DNA of 64,000 nucleotides from positions 1 to 64,000 of the forward strand of contig JBBRAO010000001.1 of the NCBI GenBank assembly GCA_038206725.1, read 5' to 3'. Under the pieces are notes generated by a model, which saw only the letters and a program-made list of their open reading frames with translations, was not told the DNA's origin and did no database searches. The position numbers were made by a program, and so were the translations under genes. This document shows, piece after piece, positions 46,150 through 55,377 of this stretch (position 1 is its first letter; each line of letters starts with the position of its first letter). Source of the DNA: JBAXXL01 sp038206725. GTDB lineage: Bacteria; Bacteroidota; Ignavibacteria; Kapaibacteriales; UBA2268.

Positions 46150-47352
46150 TTATCCTTCTATAGAAGGTAATTCTTTCGGAGGGTGTGTTAAGCGGACCCC
46201 GCCCTGACTTGTTACGATGAATGGATCTTGAAGACGCATACCGAATTTTTCGGTATAAACACCCGGAGCAACCATAATGACGCATTTTTCCGGAATAAGA
46301 TCGGATTCATTTGCAAAATTTATGAATGGGTGTTCTTTGGAACTTAAGCCAATACCATAACCCAAGCCGTGTTTGAAATAATCATTGCAACCTTTAGTTT
46401 TCATAAATTGACGTACTATAGCATCGTAATGCAATCCCGACATACCCGGTAAAACCGCTTTCATAGCCACTTCTTGGGCTTCGTATAAAATGTCGTACAT
46501 TTCTTTTTGCTGTTTTGTGGCTTTGCCGATTGCAATTGTTCTCGAAATTTCGGCTTGGAAACCTTTGTATTGAGTCGAAAAGTTAATCATCAGCAATTCA
46601 TTTTTTCTCAATCTGCGATCTGTTGGTTTACCATTGATTATATTACCACGTTCACCGGAAGTAACTAAAACCTGAGATGGTATGTGCTCAGAACCCAAAC
46701 GGCGACTGATATAACCAATTTCATTAGCTATTTCGTCTTCGGTCATCTTGACTTTGATAACTTTTAGTATTTCGGAGTAGGTTTCTTCAGCTATTTCACA
46801 GGCTTTTCTGATGAATTCCAATTCCTCAATGCCTTTCGGTTGAGTGAACGGTTCAAATAGATAAGGTGCAGGTTTAAACTTGACCGGGCGAATTTTGTTT
46901 CGAATATCAATAGCAAGTGAATACGGGATTTTATCGGCTTCGAAGCCAAGAGTTACAAATTCATTGAATATCTTAGTCTTTCTGCAGTATTCCCATATAT
47001 TGCTTGTGATATGGATTTTTAAACCCGGTAGATCGTATAGTTCATCTTGGATTTGCCGTTCATAACGATAATCCGTAAAGAAATGAATATTATCACCGTG
47101 AACAATAACTTCTGCGAAAGAACCGGAAAAATTAGTAAGATACCTGATATTTGGTAGATAGGACAGGTATGCCGCTTGTACTTTATACTCATCCATAGCA
47201 TACTTGAGTTGGTTCAATCTCAAATCAACTATACTTGGATACTTCGGTACCGCATTCGCTTTGCCTGTGGATGGATTCTTTTTTATCTCTTTTTCTACTG
47301 ATGGGGGTTTTACAGTAGGTTTAACTATTTTTTTATTTTCTTTTTTAGCCAT
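46150..47352 (-). CDS. M24 (Xaa-Pro peptidase-fold) protein lacking metal ligands
   Basis: 400 aa from the preferred ATG (a GTG four codons upstream is possible). It has a basic linker (about 1-35), a creatinase N-like domain (about 40-165) and an M24 pita-bread domain (about 180-390). The five metal-binding positions of active aminopeptidases P all appear changed: Asp in IDFG is Asn257 (INFS), Asp in the next strand is Glu268 (AEISRT), His in HGLGHGIG is Tyr332 (HGLGYGIG), Glu in IEPGIY is Ala362 (VAPGVY), and the last Glu is Gln375 (RLQD). Probably not a metallopeptidase; perhaps a binding protein or metal-free, creatinase-like enzyme. It follows guaB by 17 nt. Confidence 0.85.
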   Translation of the reverse strand: MAKKENKKIVKPTVKPPSVEKEIKKNPSTGKANAVPKYPSIVDLRLNQLKYAMDEYKVQAAYLSYLPNIRYLTNFSGSFAEVIVHGDNIHFFTDYRYERQIQDELYDLPGLKIHITSNIWEYCRKTKIFNEFVTLGFEADKIPYSLAIDIRNKIRPVKFKPAPYLFEPFTQPKGIEELEFIRKACEIAEETYSEILKVIKVKMTEDEIANEIGYISRRLGSEHIPSQVLVTSGERGNIINGKPTDRRLRKNELLMINFSTQYKGFQAEISRTIAIGKATKQQKEMYDILYEAQEVAMKAVLPGMSGLHYDAIVRQFMKTKGCNDYFKHGLGYGIGLSSKEHPFINFANESDLIPEKCVIMVAPGVYTEKFGMRLQDPFIVTSQGGVRLTHPPKELPSIEG

Positions 47353-47369
47353 AATGACAAACACTTATA

Positions 47370-48836
47370 TTATATGAAATAATTAGGAGATTCTTTAGTT
47401 ATGCTTATGCTGTGTGGATGTGATTCCCTCAGTGAAGCTGAAGAAATCTGTGTAAATCGTGCATTTGTTTGCATTTGTTTAATATCGGCGCAACCGCAAT
47501 AGCCCAACGATGAGCGCAATCCGCCGATAATTTGGTAAATTGTCTCGCTTACATTGCCTTTGAACGGTACTCTCCCTTCGATTCCTTCAGGTACGTATTT
47601 TGCTATATCATCTTCGACATCTTGGAAGTACCTGTCTGCGGAACCTTTTTTCATAGCATCCACAGAGCCCATACCGCGATAAATTTTATATGCACGGCGT
47701 TCGTAAATTATTTTTTCGCCCGGGCTTTCTTCGTGACCGGCTAACATATTGCCAACCATAACAGTATCGGCACCACCGGCTATAGCTTTTGCTATATCGC
47801 CTGTTTGTTTTATTCCGCCGTCAGCAATGACCGGTATATCGTATTTATGAGCAACTTCAACAGTATTCATTATTGCGGACAACTGAGGTACTCCAACACC
47901 GGCAATAATGCGGGTTGTACATATCGAACCTGGTCCAATACCGACTTTTACTCCATCGGCACCGTGATCTATCAATGCCTGTGCGGCTTCTCCGGTTGCG
48001 ATGTTGCCTCCGATAACTCCGATATTTGGATAACTGCTCTTGATTTTTTCAATCATTTTCAAAACACCGATTGAATGTCCGTGCGCCGTATCTACAAATA
48101 CAGCATCGACACCAACGCGAACCAAAGCGTCAACTCTTTCCATCGTATCGGATGTTACTCCTACAGCTGCGCCAACCCGCAAACGACCCTTAAAGTCTTT
48201 GCAAGCTGTTGGATGCTGTTTTTTCTTTTGTATATCTTTAAATGTAATCAACCCTAATAATAAATTATTGGAATCAACTACCGGTAATTTTTCAATTCTT
48301 TGTTCTTGTAGAATTTCTTCCGCTTCTTCTAAAGTTGTTCCTATTGGAACAGTAACCAGAGAATCCCTCGTCATAATAGTAGAAATATCCGCATCCAATG
48401 CCGGTTTAAAGCGTAAATCGCGGTTCGTTACTATACCGACTAATTTACCTTCGGCATCTATTATAGGAATACCAGATATACGGAATTTCGCCATTAGTTC
48501 TAAAGCCTTCGATATTTTGGCATCACTTTTCAAAGTGATGGGGTCCATTATCATACCGCTTTCGGAGCGTTTAACCAAATCCACTATATCCGCTTGTGCG
48601 TCTATAGATAGGTTTTTATGTATTACACCCATTCCACCGGCGCGTGCTAAAGCTATAGCCATAGCCGATTCGGTAATAGTATCCATTGCGGCGCTAAGGA
48701 TTGGGATATTGAGTTTGATATCTTTGGTGATAGACGTTTCTAATTTAACTTCTCGAGGTAAAACTTCGGAGTAGCGGGGTACTAGCAACACATCGTCGTA
48801 TGTTATGCCCTTGTACAAAATTTTATTTTCTGCCAT
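47370..48836 (-). CDS. guaB: Inosine-5'-monophosphate dehydrogenase
   Basis: Oxidises IMP to XMP, committing purines to guanine nucleotides. 488 aa from the ATG at MAENKILYKGITYDD, which matches the family start; the frame stays open 37 codons upstream with basic, unrelated sequence. Domains: TIM barrel interrupted by two CBS domains (about 95-205), PVIADGGIKQTGDIAKA, and the catalytic loop GIGPGSICTTRII with Cys306. It ends in ESHPHSISITKESPNY, typical for the family. Divergent from fhs and followed within 17 nt by the degenerate M24 gene. Confidence 0.97.
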   Translation of the reverse strand: MAENKILYKGITYDDVLLVPRYSEVLPREVKLETSITKDIKLNIPILSAAMDTITESAMAIALARAGGMGVIHKNLSIDAQADIVDLVKRSESGMIMDPITLKSDAKISKALELMAKFRISGIPIIDAEGKLVGIVTNRDLRFKPALDADISTIMTRDSLVTVPIGTTLEEAEEILQEQRIEKLPVVDSNNLLLGLITFKDIQKKKQHPTACKDFKGRLRVGAAVGVTSDTMERVDALVRVGVDAVFVDTAHGHSIGVLKMIEKIKSSYPNIGVIGGNIATGEAAQALIDHGADGVKVGIGPGSICTTRIIAGVGVPQLSAIMNTVEVAHKYDIPVIADGGIKQTGDIAKAIAGGADTVMVGNMLAGHEESPGEKIIYERRAYKIYRGMGSVDAMKKGSADRYFQDVEDDIAKYVPEGIEGRVPFKGNVSETIYQIIGGLRSSLGYCGCADIKQMQTNARFTQISSASLRESHPHSISITKESPNYFI

Positions 48837-49015
48837 TTTCCAGCCTGTTTTTTTCATTTTGCATAACTTAATAGTGCTACGACGGCAATTTCGTTTTTTT
48901 ATTATATATCTTTGTGCAAAATCTTTTCTTTTACAATCTCGAATCATAAAAATAATTATTATATAATATCTATAAAATTAATACGTTTAAATAAAATAAT
49001 ATTAGGATTATAGAT

Positions 49016-50683
49016 ATGACGGACTTAGAAATTGCTCAAGCGGCGGAAATACTGCCAATCGAATTAGTAGGGTTAAAAATCGGCGTAGCTGCCGATACAT
49101 TAGAGTTTTATGGTAAATACAAAGCGAAATTGCCACTTTCAGTAATAGATGAACAGAAGGTCGAGAAAAGTAAATTAGTTCTTGTAACGGCTATTACACC
49201 TACCCCTATGGGCGAAGGTAAAACAACCGTAACAATAGGTTTAGTTGACGGCTTGAACAAAATTGGTAAAAAAACCGCCGGTGCTTTGCGCGAACCTTCG
49301 CTGGGACCGGTTTTCGGAATGAAGGGCGGTGCGGCAGGCGGTGGACAATCGCAAGTGATTCCTATGGAAGACATCAACCTACACTTTACAGGCGATTTTG
49401 CGGCAATTGAAAAAGCGAACAACCTGCTTTCTGCTGTCATTGATAACGAATTGTATTTTGGTATGGCAAAAGGTTCAGCATTGAATCCTAACGAGATATT
49501 TTGGAAAAGGGTTTTCGATATGAACGATCGCGCTTTGCGGAATATCGTTATTGGTTTGGGTGGAACGGGCAACGGTTTACCGCGTCAAGATGGGTTTAAT
49601 ATTACCGCGGCGTCCGAAATTATGGCTATTTTGTGCCTATCGAAAGATATAGAGGATTTGAAAAACAGGTTGGGTAATATTTTTGTTGGGCTGAATTATG
49701 ACAAAAAACCGGTCTTCGCGCGCGACTTAAACGCCGAAGGTGCTATGGCGGCTCTGCTTAAAGATGCTATTAAACCGAACTTTGTTCAAACACTCGAGCA
49801 CAACCCCGTTATAATTCACGGTGGACCATTTGCGAATATAGCACAAGGAACGAATTCTATAATAGCCACAAAAACCGCTATGTCGCTGGCTGATTATGTG
49901 ATTACAGAAGCCGGGTTTGCTTCCGACCTTGGGGCAGAAAAATTCATCGACATCAAATCTCGTGTGGGTGGACTTCATCCGCAAGCTGTGGTGTTGGTGG
50001 TAACGGCGCGCGCGCTGAAATATCACGGTTCCGGTAGTATGGATGTCGCAAAATCCAAAAACGTCGAAGCTTTGAAAAAGGGTTTCGCAAATATGGATAA
50101 ACATATAGAGAACCTCAAGAACTTTGGAATCCCGATAGTAATCGCAATTAATAAATTTGTCACTGACAGTAATGAAGAAATTGCCGCTATAATTGACTAC
50201 TTAACCGAAAAAGGAGTCGCTTGCGAAATTTCGGAGGGGTGGGCTAAAGGTGGAGACGGAATGACAAAACTCGCCGAGAAAGTTGTTGATTTGACTGAGA
50301 ACAAAAGCGAAGTAAAATTCCTTTACGACCTAAACCTTTCAATTACCGAAAAAGTTGATATTATAGCTAAGAAAATCTATGGCGCGTCGGAAGTGGAGTA
50401 TAGTCAGCAAGCACGTAAACATCTTAAATTAATCAACGATTTGGGATTGTCCAACTTGCCGATATGTATCGCCAAAACACAGAAATCACTTTCCGATAAC
50501 CCGAATTTGTGGGGACGTCCAAAAGATTTCGTGCTCAATATTCGAGAATTTGAGATCGCCGCCGGTGCCGGATTCATTATCCCAATCGCCGGAGATATCA
50601 TCCGAATGCCGGGATTACCGAAAGTACCAGCTATTATGAGCATAGACATAGACAATGATGGCAAAATATCAGGTTTGTTCTAA
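49016..50683 (+). CDS. fhs: Formate--tetrahydrofolate ligase
   Basis: ATP-dependent synthesis of 10-formyl-tetrahydrofolate from formate. 555 aa, complete, with the nucleotide loop TPTPMGEGKTT (about 61-71), ALREPSLGPVFGMKGGAAGG, MEDINLHFTGDFAAIEKANN and FVTDSNEEIAAI. Together with glyA it can feed one-carbon units to purine and methionine synthesis; the divergent neighbour guaB is also a purine gene. No other Wood-Ljungdahl genes are visible, so an anabolic role is the simplest reading. Confidence 0.97.
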   Translation: MTDLEIAQAAEILPIELVGLKIGVAADTLEFYGKYKAKLPLSVIDEQKVEKSKLVLVTAITPTPMGEGKTTVTIGLVDGLNKIGKKTAGALREPSLGPVFGMKGGAAGGGQSQVIPMEDINLHFTGDFAAIEKANNLLSAVIDNELYFGMAKGSALNPNEIFWKRVFDMNDRALRNIVIGLGGTGNGLPRQDGFNITAASEIMAILCLSKDIEDLKNRLGNIFVGLNYDKKPVFARDLNAEGAMAALLKDAIKPNFVQTLEHNPVIIHGGPFANIAQGTNSIIATKTAMSLADYVITEAGFASDLGAEKFIDIKSRVGGLHPQAVVLVVTARALKYHGSGSMDVAKSKNVEALKKGFANMDKHIENLKNFGIPIVIAINKFVTDSNEEIAAIIDYLTEKGVACEISEGWAKGGDGMTKLAEKVVDLTENKSEVKFLYDLNLSITEKVDIIAKKIYGASEVEYSQQARKHLKLINDLGLSNLPICIAKTQKSLSDNPNLWGRPKDFVLNIREFEIAAGAGFIIPIAGDIIRMPGLPKVPAIMSIDIDNDGKISGLF

Positions 50684-51253
50684 ATATGGTATAAAAAGAA
50701 GCTGAATTAGGATTTTTTGGTTTTTGAATGAGAAGAAAGATGAAGAGAAACCAACTAACCACCTTGTAAAAATGGGGAATAGGAAAATAAGACCTTCTTT
50801 GTCTTTCCCACGGAAGTGGGAAACCATCTTCCTGAACCTTCCGAAGGTTTGAAACCTTTGGAAGGTTTCAAATTAAAAAATGCGAAGGAAGAGAAACCAA
50901 CTAACCACCTTGTAAAAATGGGGGATAGGAAAATAAGACCTTCTTTGTCTTTCCCACGGAAGTGGGAAACCATCTTCAAACAGTTGAAAGTTGAAAAGAA
51001 GAAGACCATCCCTTTAGGGATGGAATGCTTATAGAAAGAAAGCTAAGGTTAGAATATAAAATAAGTTTATTTTTAACAACATTTTGCCCAAACAGAATTA
51101 ATTCAACCCTTCGGGGCTGAATACGGATTTTGATTTACCACGGATTTCAGCGGTGGTTATTGAGATTAAGCTACTTCCTAGCTTGAAGATGTGCATCTCG
51201 ACTTCGCTCGATGACCGGTTCTGGGCATTCAAAATTCATAATTGATTTTTGTA
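50684..51253. other. Repeat-rich spacer between convergent fhs and mrdA
   Basis: No supported gene: short open frames here consist of repeated hairpins. In order: the ATGAGAAGAAAG leader (50728-50739), a 90-nt direct repeat (two copies), an ACCTTCCGAAGGTTTGAAAC palindromic segment between them, a second purine leader followed by a CATCCCTTTAGGGATG hairpin (51005-51020), a CCACGGATTTCAGCGGTGG hairpin (about 51139-51157) with ATTAAGCTACTTC, and an inverted GGTCATCGAGCG motif (51194-51216). Confidence 0.65.
50742..50977. repeat. 90-nt direct repeat, two copies
   Basis: Copies at 50742-50831 and 50888-50977 differ by one base (AATGGGGA versus AATGGGGG). Each ends with the TTCCCACGGAAGTGGGAA hairpin and CCATCTTC, also found in related form near 23414-23441. 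The 56 nt between them are palindromic. Confidence 0.9.
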
Positions 51254-53089
51254 TTAGTTTTCGTAATTAATGGTACCGGTGGAAGTGGTGTCGATTTGGG
51301 TTGTTGGTTCGCCAACATTATAATATGTAGGGTAGAAATGTTGCATCATTAATTCGCGGGCTATTGGTGCGGCAACGTCGGCACCGGCACCGGCATTCTC
51401 AACCAATACAGCTATGGCTATTGTCGGATTGTTCATTGGAGCGAAGCATACGAACCAAGAATGGGATGCGCCGTGAGGGTTTTGCGCAGTACCCGTTTTG
51501 CCACATACTTTTTTACCGCCTATCGCCGCCGAACCTCCAGTACCACCGGAATTTACAACGCGATACATACCTTCCTTTACAGCGCTAATCGAAGCTCGTG
51601 TGAGCGGTAAACGGGTTACTTGGTAGTTTAGCATTTCAGTTTTTCCTGAAAAATGGTTTTTAGTATATCCCACAACGTGAGGTTGAATTAGCAATCCGCC
51701 ATTGGCGATAGCCGAAACATAAACCGCCATTTGCAAAGGAGTAACCAAAATTTCACCTTGACCGATACCGAAGTTTGCCAAACGTCCGTGCGCCAAAGCA
51801 AATTTGCCGAAGCGTTTTTGCAGAAAAGCCTCGTTTGGCAATAGCCCCTGCGATTCACCGGCAATATCAATTCCTGTAACCTTGCCAAAATTGAAATATG
51901 TTGCCCATTTATAAAAATTCTTGAAGCCAAGTTTAACGCCAAGCTTTCCAAAATAGGAGTTACACGAGAACTTAAGAGCGTTTCGGACACTAATATTGCC
52001 GTGAACACCGTGGCACATCATTATCCTATCACCTAAATTGTAACCACCTGTACAAAGAATAGTAGAATTTTCAGTAATTATATTTTCGCCCATCGAAGCT
52101 AAAGCGGTCATCATTTTCCAAGTGGAGCCGGGCGGATAACGCGCTGAAATAGCACGGTTAAACAATGGTTTGTTCTTATCGGCGTAGAGTTTCTTCAGGT
52201 AATCTCTGTCAATTTTTCCACTGAATTTCTGTACGTCAAAATCGGGTGCGCTTGCCATAGCCAAAACATCGCCGTTATTCGGGTCTAATACTACAGCGGC
52301 ACCCCTTCTACCACGTAAAAGAGCTTCTGCCCGTTTTTGTAAATTGAGGTCAATTGTTAAATACAAATCCGATCCGTTCACAGCCGGAACCTGCAGTTTC
52401 TCGGTGCCCACGGCTTCGACCTTTTCACCAAACTTGTTGATAGTGAAGAAATTAAAACCGTCTTTACCGCGGAGAATATCTTCGTAAGCGGCTTCAATAC
52501 CACTCTGTCCGACGATATCGCCCATTCCGTAATAGGGTGCGTTCTTTAGTTGCCGTTCGGTGATTTCACGCGTATAACCTAAAACGTGAGCTAAATGGCA
52601 GGGTAAATCATATTTTCTTTTTGATTCTGGTTTTACTTCTACCCCGGGGAGATAATCGCTAAATTCATCAATTTGTGAGACAACCGAAAAATCGGCGCTA
52701 TCAATAATCTTTATCGGCGCAAACTTAGTGAATCCTTTTTTGGATTTGTAAATCTTATATTTTATCAGCTTAGGTGAAAGTCCGGTTATTTGGGAGAGTA
52801 GTGGTAAGGAATGCTCACGGAAATCAATTGGAGTAACTGTGATGCTGAACAAAACATCGTTATAAACTATTAGTTGACCATCCCTATCATACATATTTCC
52901 ACGCGATGGAACGATTTTATTCCTTTTTACGGCTTGGGCACGGCTTTGTTCGGAATATTGTGAATTTGAGAGCTGAAGTTGGGCTAACTTACCGATATAT
53001 AGAACAGCGAATACAATAATAGCGGCGAAAAATAATTTCCTTCTTAGTCCGGAAGCAAAGGTGTCGGTTGATTCGAATAATTTATCCAT
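51254..53089 (-). CDS. mrdA: Penicillin-binding protein 2, peptidoglycan transpeptidase
   Basis: Class B transpeptidase of the elongation machinery. The 611-aa chain has one N-terminal transmembrane helix (about 18-38), a dimerisation domain with PSRGNMYDRDGQLIVYND (about 61-78), and the transpeptidase domain with SxxK (Ser322-Lys325 in PPGSTWKMM), SxN (Ser375-Asn377 in SCNSYFGK) and KTGT (531-534). The C-terminal tail is short and acidic. Last gene of the operon with the deoxyhypusine-synthase-like gene, engB, cydB and tsaC; no mreBCD or rodA is adjacent. Confidence 0.95.
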   Translation of the reverse strand: MDKLFESTDTFASGLRRKLFFAAIIVFAVLYIGKLAQLQLSNSQYSEQSRAQAVKRNKIVPSRGNMYDRDGQLIVYNDVLFSITVTPIDFREHSLPLLSQITGLSPKLIKYKIYKSKKGFTKFAPIKIIDSADFSVVSQIDEFSDYLPGVEVKPESKRKYDLPCHLAHVLGYTREITERQLKNAPYYGMGDIVGQSGIEAAYEDILRGKDGFNFFTINKFGEKVEAVGTEKLQVPAVNGSDLYLTIDLNLQKRAEALLRGRRGAAVVLDPNNGDVLAMASAPDFDVQKFSGKIDRDYLKKLYADKNKPLFNRAISARYPPGSTWKMMTALASMGENIITENSTILCTGGYNLGDRIMMCHGVHGNISVRNALKFSCNSYFGKLGVKLGFKNFYKWATYFNFGKVTGIDIAGESQGLLPNEAFLQKRFGKFALAHGRLANFGIGQGEILVTPLQMAVYVSAIANGGLLIQPHVVGYTKNHFSGKTEMLNYQVTRLPLTRASISAVKEGMYRVVNSGGTGGSAAIGGKKVCGKTGTAQNPHGASHSWFVCFAPMNNPTIAIAVLVENAGAGADVAAPIARELMMQHFYPTYYNVGEPTTQIDTTSTGTINYEN

Positions 53090-53105
53090 TTATATAACCA
53101 CTCTT

Positions 53106-53747
53106 TTAAAGTTCATCGCGAATGAAGTCCTGTAATTCATCATAGCCAGCACCGCGACGTTGAATGACGAACTCATCTTGTGTTAAGTCTATCACAGTGG
53201 ATTCTCCAACAAAATGGTGTTCGTTGGTACGGACGCAAGCTTCAACTAACTTCGTAAAGGCGTTTATAGTATCTTCTGTGTCATCAAATTCCTGTCTGTC
53301 TGGTAGTTTTGCCGTTAAGCATATCAGCGGTTCACCGAGTTCCATTAATAGAGCCTTGCATAAACGGTTATCCGGAATACGGATTCCGGATGTTTTACGT
53401 TTAGGATTGTATGAATATTTTGGAACATTTTTGGAAGCCGGTAGAATGAATGTATAAGGTCCCGGTGTCAATCGCTTAATCATCTTGTACGCGTCGTTGT
53501 CAACCTTGGCGTATTCCGAGATATTAGATATATCCAAACATAAGAATGTCATCGGGTGCTCGGTGTGCAATTGACGTATCCGACGTAGTTTTGTAATTGC
53601 TTCTTTATTACTCAATTTGCAACCTAAGGAATATCCTGTGTCGGTAGGGTATAATATTACACCGCCCGAATGTAAAACTTCAATTATTTTTTTTATTTTT
53701 TGTTTTTCGGGTGTTTCGTAATGTATAGTATATATTGTTGCTGACAT
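53106..53747 (-). CDS. tsaC: L-threonylcarbamoyladenylate synthase
   Basis: Makes threonylcarbamoyl-AMP for t6A modification of tRNAs. The 213-aa protein is a single YrdC-like domain: GGVILYPTDTGYSLGCKL, KLRRIRQLHTEHPMTFLC, LTPGPYTFILPAS, TSGIRIPDNRLC and the closing ESTVIDLTQDEFVIQRRGAG. The length fits TsaC rather than the longer Sua5. Gaps of 11 and 16 nt to cydB and mrdA indicate co-transcription. Confidence 0.93.
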   Translation of the reverse strand: MSATIYTIHYETPEKQKIKKIIEVLHSGGVILYPTDTGYSLGCKLSNKEAITKLRRIRQLHTEHPMTFLCLDISNISEYAKVDNDAYKMIKRLTPGPYTFILPASKNVPKYSYNPKRKTSGIRIPDNRLCKALLMELGEPLICLTAKLPDRQEFDDTEDTINAFTKLVEACVRTNEHHFVGESTVIDLTQDEFVIQRRGAGYDELQDFIRDEL

Positions 53748-53758
53748 CGTAACCTATT

Positions 53759-54787
53759 CTAATATTCCAATTTATCCGACAATTTTATTTTTCCGCGGAA
53801 TACTCTATATATATATAATGTGTATATTATCACCGGCGGTAATCCGATACCTGCAATAATTAGCATATTTTTCAGCGTCTGTTGTGACGAAGCTGAATTA
53901 TATATGTTTAGATTAAATTCCGATAGAAGCGATGAAAATACGATATTTGGAAACATTGCTATTAAAATCGTAGCCATAAGGAGCGCAATTCCGCAAGATG
54001 AAAATACAAATGCTAACTTAAAATTTTGCTTAATAATTTGAACAATCACAATAAAATAGGAAATAAGAACCAAAAGCGGTACAGCAATCAACAATGGATT
54101 TGCGGCATAATTAGCGGTCAAGTGCGTTTGGAACATTCCGGATATCAGCACAGCTAATACGCAAGCCGCTGCAATAGGATATGTAAACTTAAACTTGTCC
54201 TTGAACGCTTGCTCTATTGTGCTATCCGATTTGATAACAGCAAACAGATTTCCGTGTAGTGCAAAAACCGCTACTGTTGATATACCGAATAGAAGCGAAA
54301 ATGGATTTAGTAAGCCAATAAGAGACATACGAATTTCTTTATCTGCACCCATTGGTACACCATTTAATACATTACCCAATGCCGTACCTAATAACAAAGG
54401 AATTAGGAGTGATGAAATACCGAATGCTAAATCCCATATTCGTCTCCAAGTTTTATTTTTCATTTTATTTCGGATTTCGATTCCGGTAGCGCGAAAAATG
54501 ATTGCTAACATAAGCAATATAATGGCCAGGTAAAAACCCGAAAACACTGACGAGTAAACGTGGGGGAAGGCGGCAAATAGTGCTCCACCGGCGGTGATTA
54601 GCCAAACTTCGTTTTCGTCCCACACCGGTCCGATAGATTGCGTTATGGTACTTTTTTCGTTTTCGCTTTTAGAAAACAAATGCAATACCCCGCAACCTAA
54701 GTCGAAACCTTGTAATGTCGCATAAACAGTGAGTAAAACACCCACTAATATAAACCAAATTATATTGTAATCCATAAACGAGCTCAT
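53759..54787 (-). CDS. cydB: Cytochrome bd-type oxidase subunit II
   Basis: Subunit II of cytochrome bd quinol oxidase, 342 aa with about nine membrane helices. Family signatures are near the N-terminus: LLTVYATLQGFDLGCGVLHL, GPVWDENEVWLITAGGALFA and FPHVYSSVFSGFYLA. The start overlaps the engB stop by one base (TAATG). Subunit I (cydA), normally adjacent upstream, is absent here: the upstream genes are engB and a deoxyhypusine-synthase-like gene. Subunit I must be encoded elsewhere if the oxidase works. Confidence 0.92.
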   Translation of the reverse strand: MSSFMDYNIIWFILVGVLLTVYATLQGFDLGCGVLHLFSKSENEKSTITQSIGPVWDENEVWLITAGGALFAAFPHVYSSVFSGFYLAIILLMLAIIFRATGIEIRNKMKNKTWRRIWDLAFGISSLLIPLLLGTALGNVLNGVPMGADKEIRMSLIGLLNPFSLLFGISTVAVFALHGNLFAVIKSDSTIEQAFKDKFKFTYPIAAACVLAVLISGMFQTHLTANYAANPLLIAVPLLVLISYFIVIVQIIKQNFKLAFVFSSCGIALLMATILIAMFPNIVFSSLLSEFNLNIYNSASSQQTLKNMLIIAGIGLPPVIIYTLYIYRVFRGKIKLSDKLEY

Positions 54788-55377
54788 TATTTTACTAAGT
54801 ACTTATTTAACATACCAATTAAATCCTTTTTCCCAAGTCCGCTTTCGGAAGAATACGCCAGAACATCCATTAATCCATCGCACTGAGCGAGCAAATTCAA
54901 TAATTGCGCGCGACGCTCTTCGATTGCTTTTTCGGTAATTTTATCGCATTTTGTCAATATGACTATAAAACGCTTATCATTATTAACCAGCCATTCGAGC
55001 AAAGCTAAATCTTTCGGCTGTGGGTCGTGTCGGCTGTCTATCAAACAGCAGACAAATTTCAAATTTTTGCGAGTTTCGAAATATATAAAAATGAGCAATT
55101 CCCAATAACTACGTGTTTTTTTGGATATACTCGCATAACCGAAACCCGGTAAATCAACCAAACTCCATTTGTTGTCTATATCGTAAAAGTTAATGGTTCG
55201 TGTCTTCCCGGGGGAAGAGCTGATATGAGCCAAGTTTTTACGATTGACTATGGAGTTCAGCAATGAAGACTTGCCAACATTGGACCTGCCGGCAAAAGCC
55301 ACTTCGGGAAGAAAATCATTTGGGAATTCATTCTCGTGGTCGGTTGCTCTTATAAAAGTTGCAGTAAAGGCTTTCAT
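54787..55377 (-). CDS. engB: Ribosome biogenesis GTP-binding protein EngB/YsxC
   Basis: Small GTPase for 50S ribosome assembly, 196 aa. G1 GRSNVGKSSLLN, G2 region SSPGKTRTINFY, G3 DLPGFGYA and G4 LTKCDK are all present. Starts and stops overlap both neighbours by one base (TAATG), indicating translational coupling. Confidence 0.95.
   Translation of the reverse strand: MKAFTATFIRATDHENEFPNDFLPEVAFAGRSNVGKSSLLNSIVNRKNLAHISSSPGKTRTINFYDIDNKWSLVDLPGFGYASISKKTRSYWELLIFIYFETRKNLKFVCCLIDSRHDPQPKDLALLEWLVNNDKRFIVILTKCDKITEKAIEERRAQLLNLLAQCDGLMDVLAYSSESGLGKKDLIGMLNKYLVK

Noticed and set aside
50755..51034. Open frames of 84 and 72 codons on opposite strands
   Set aside because: They read through the 90-nt direct repeat and its palindromes; the repeated peptide reflects the DNA repeat, not a protein family.
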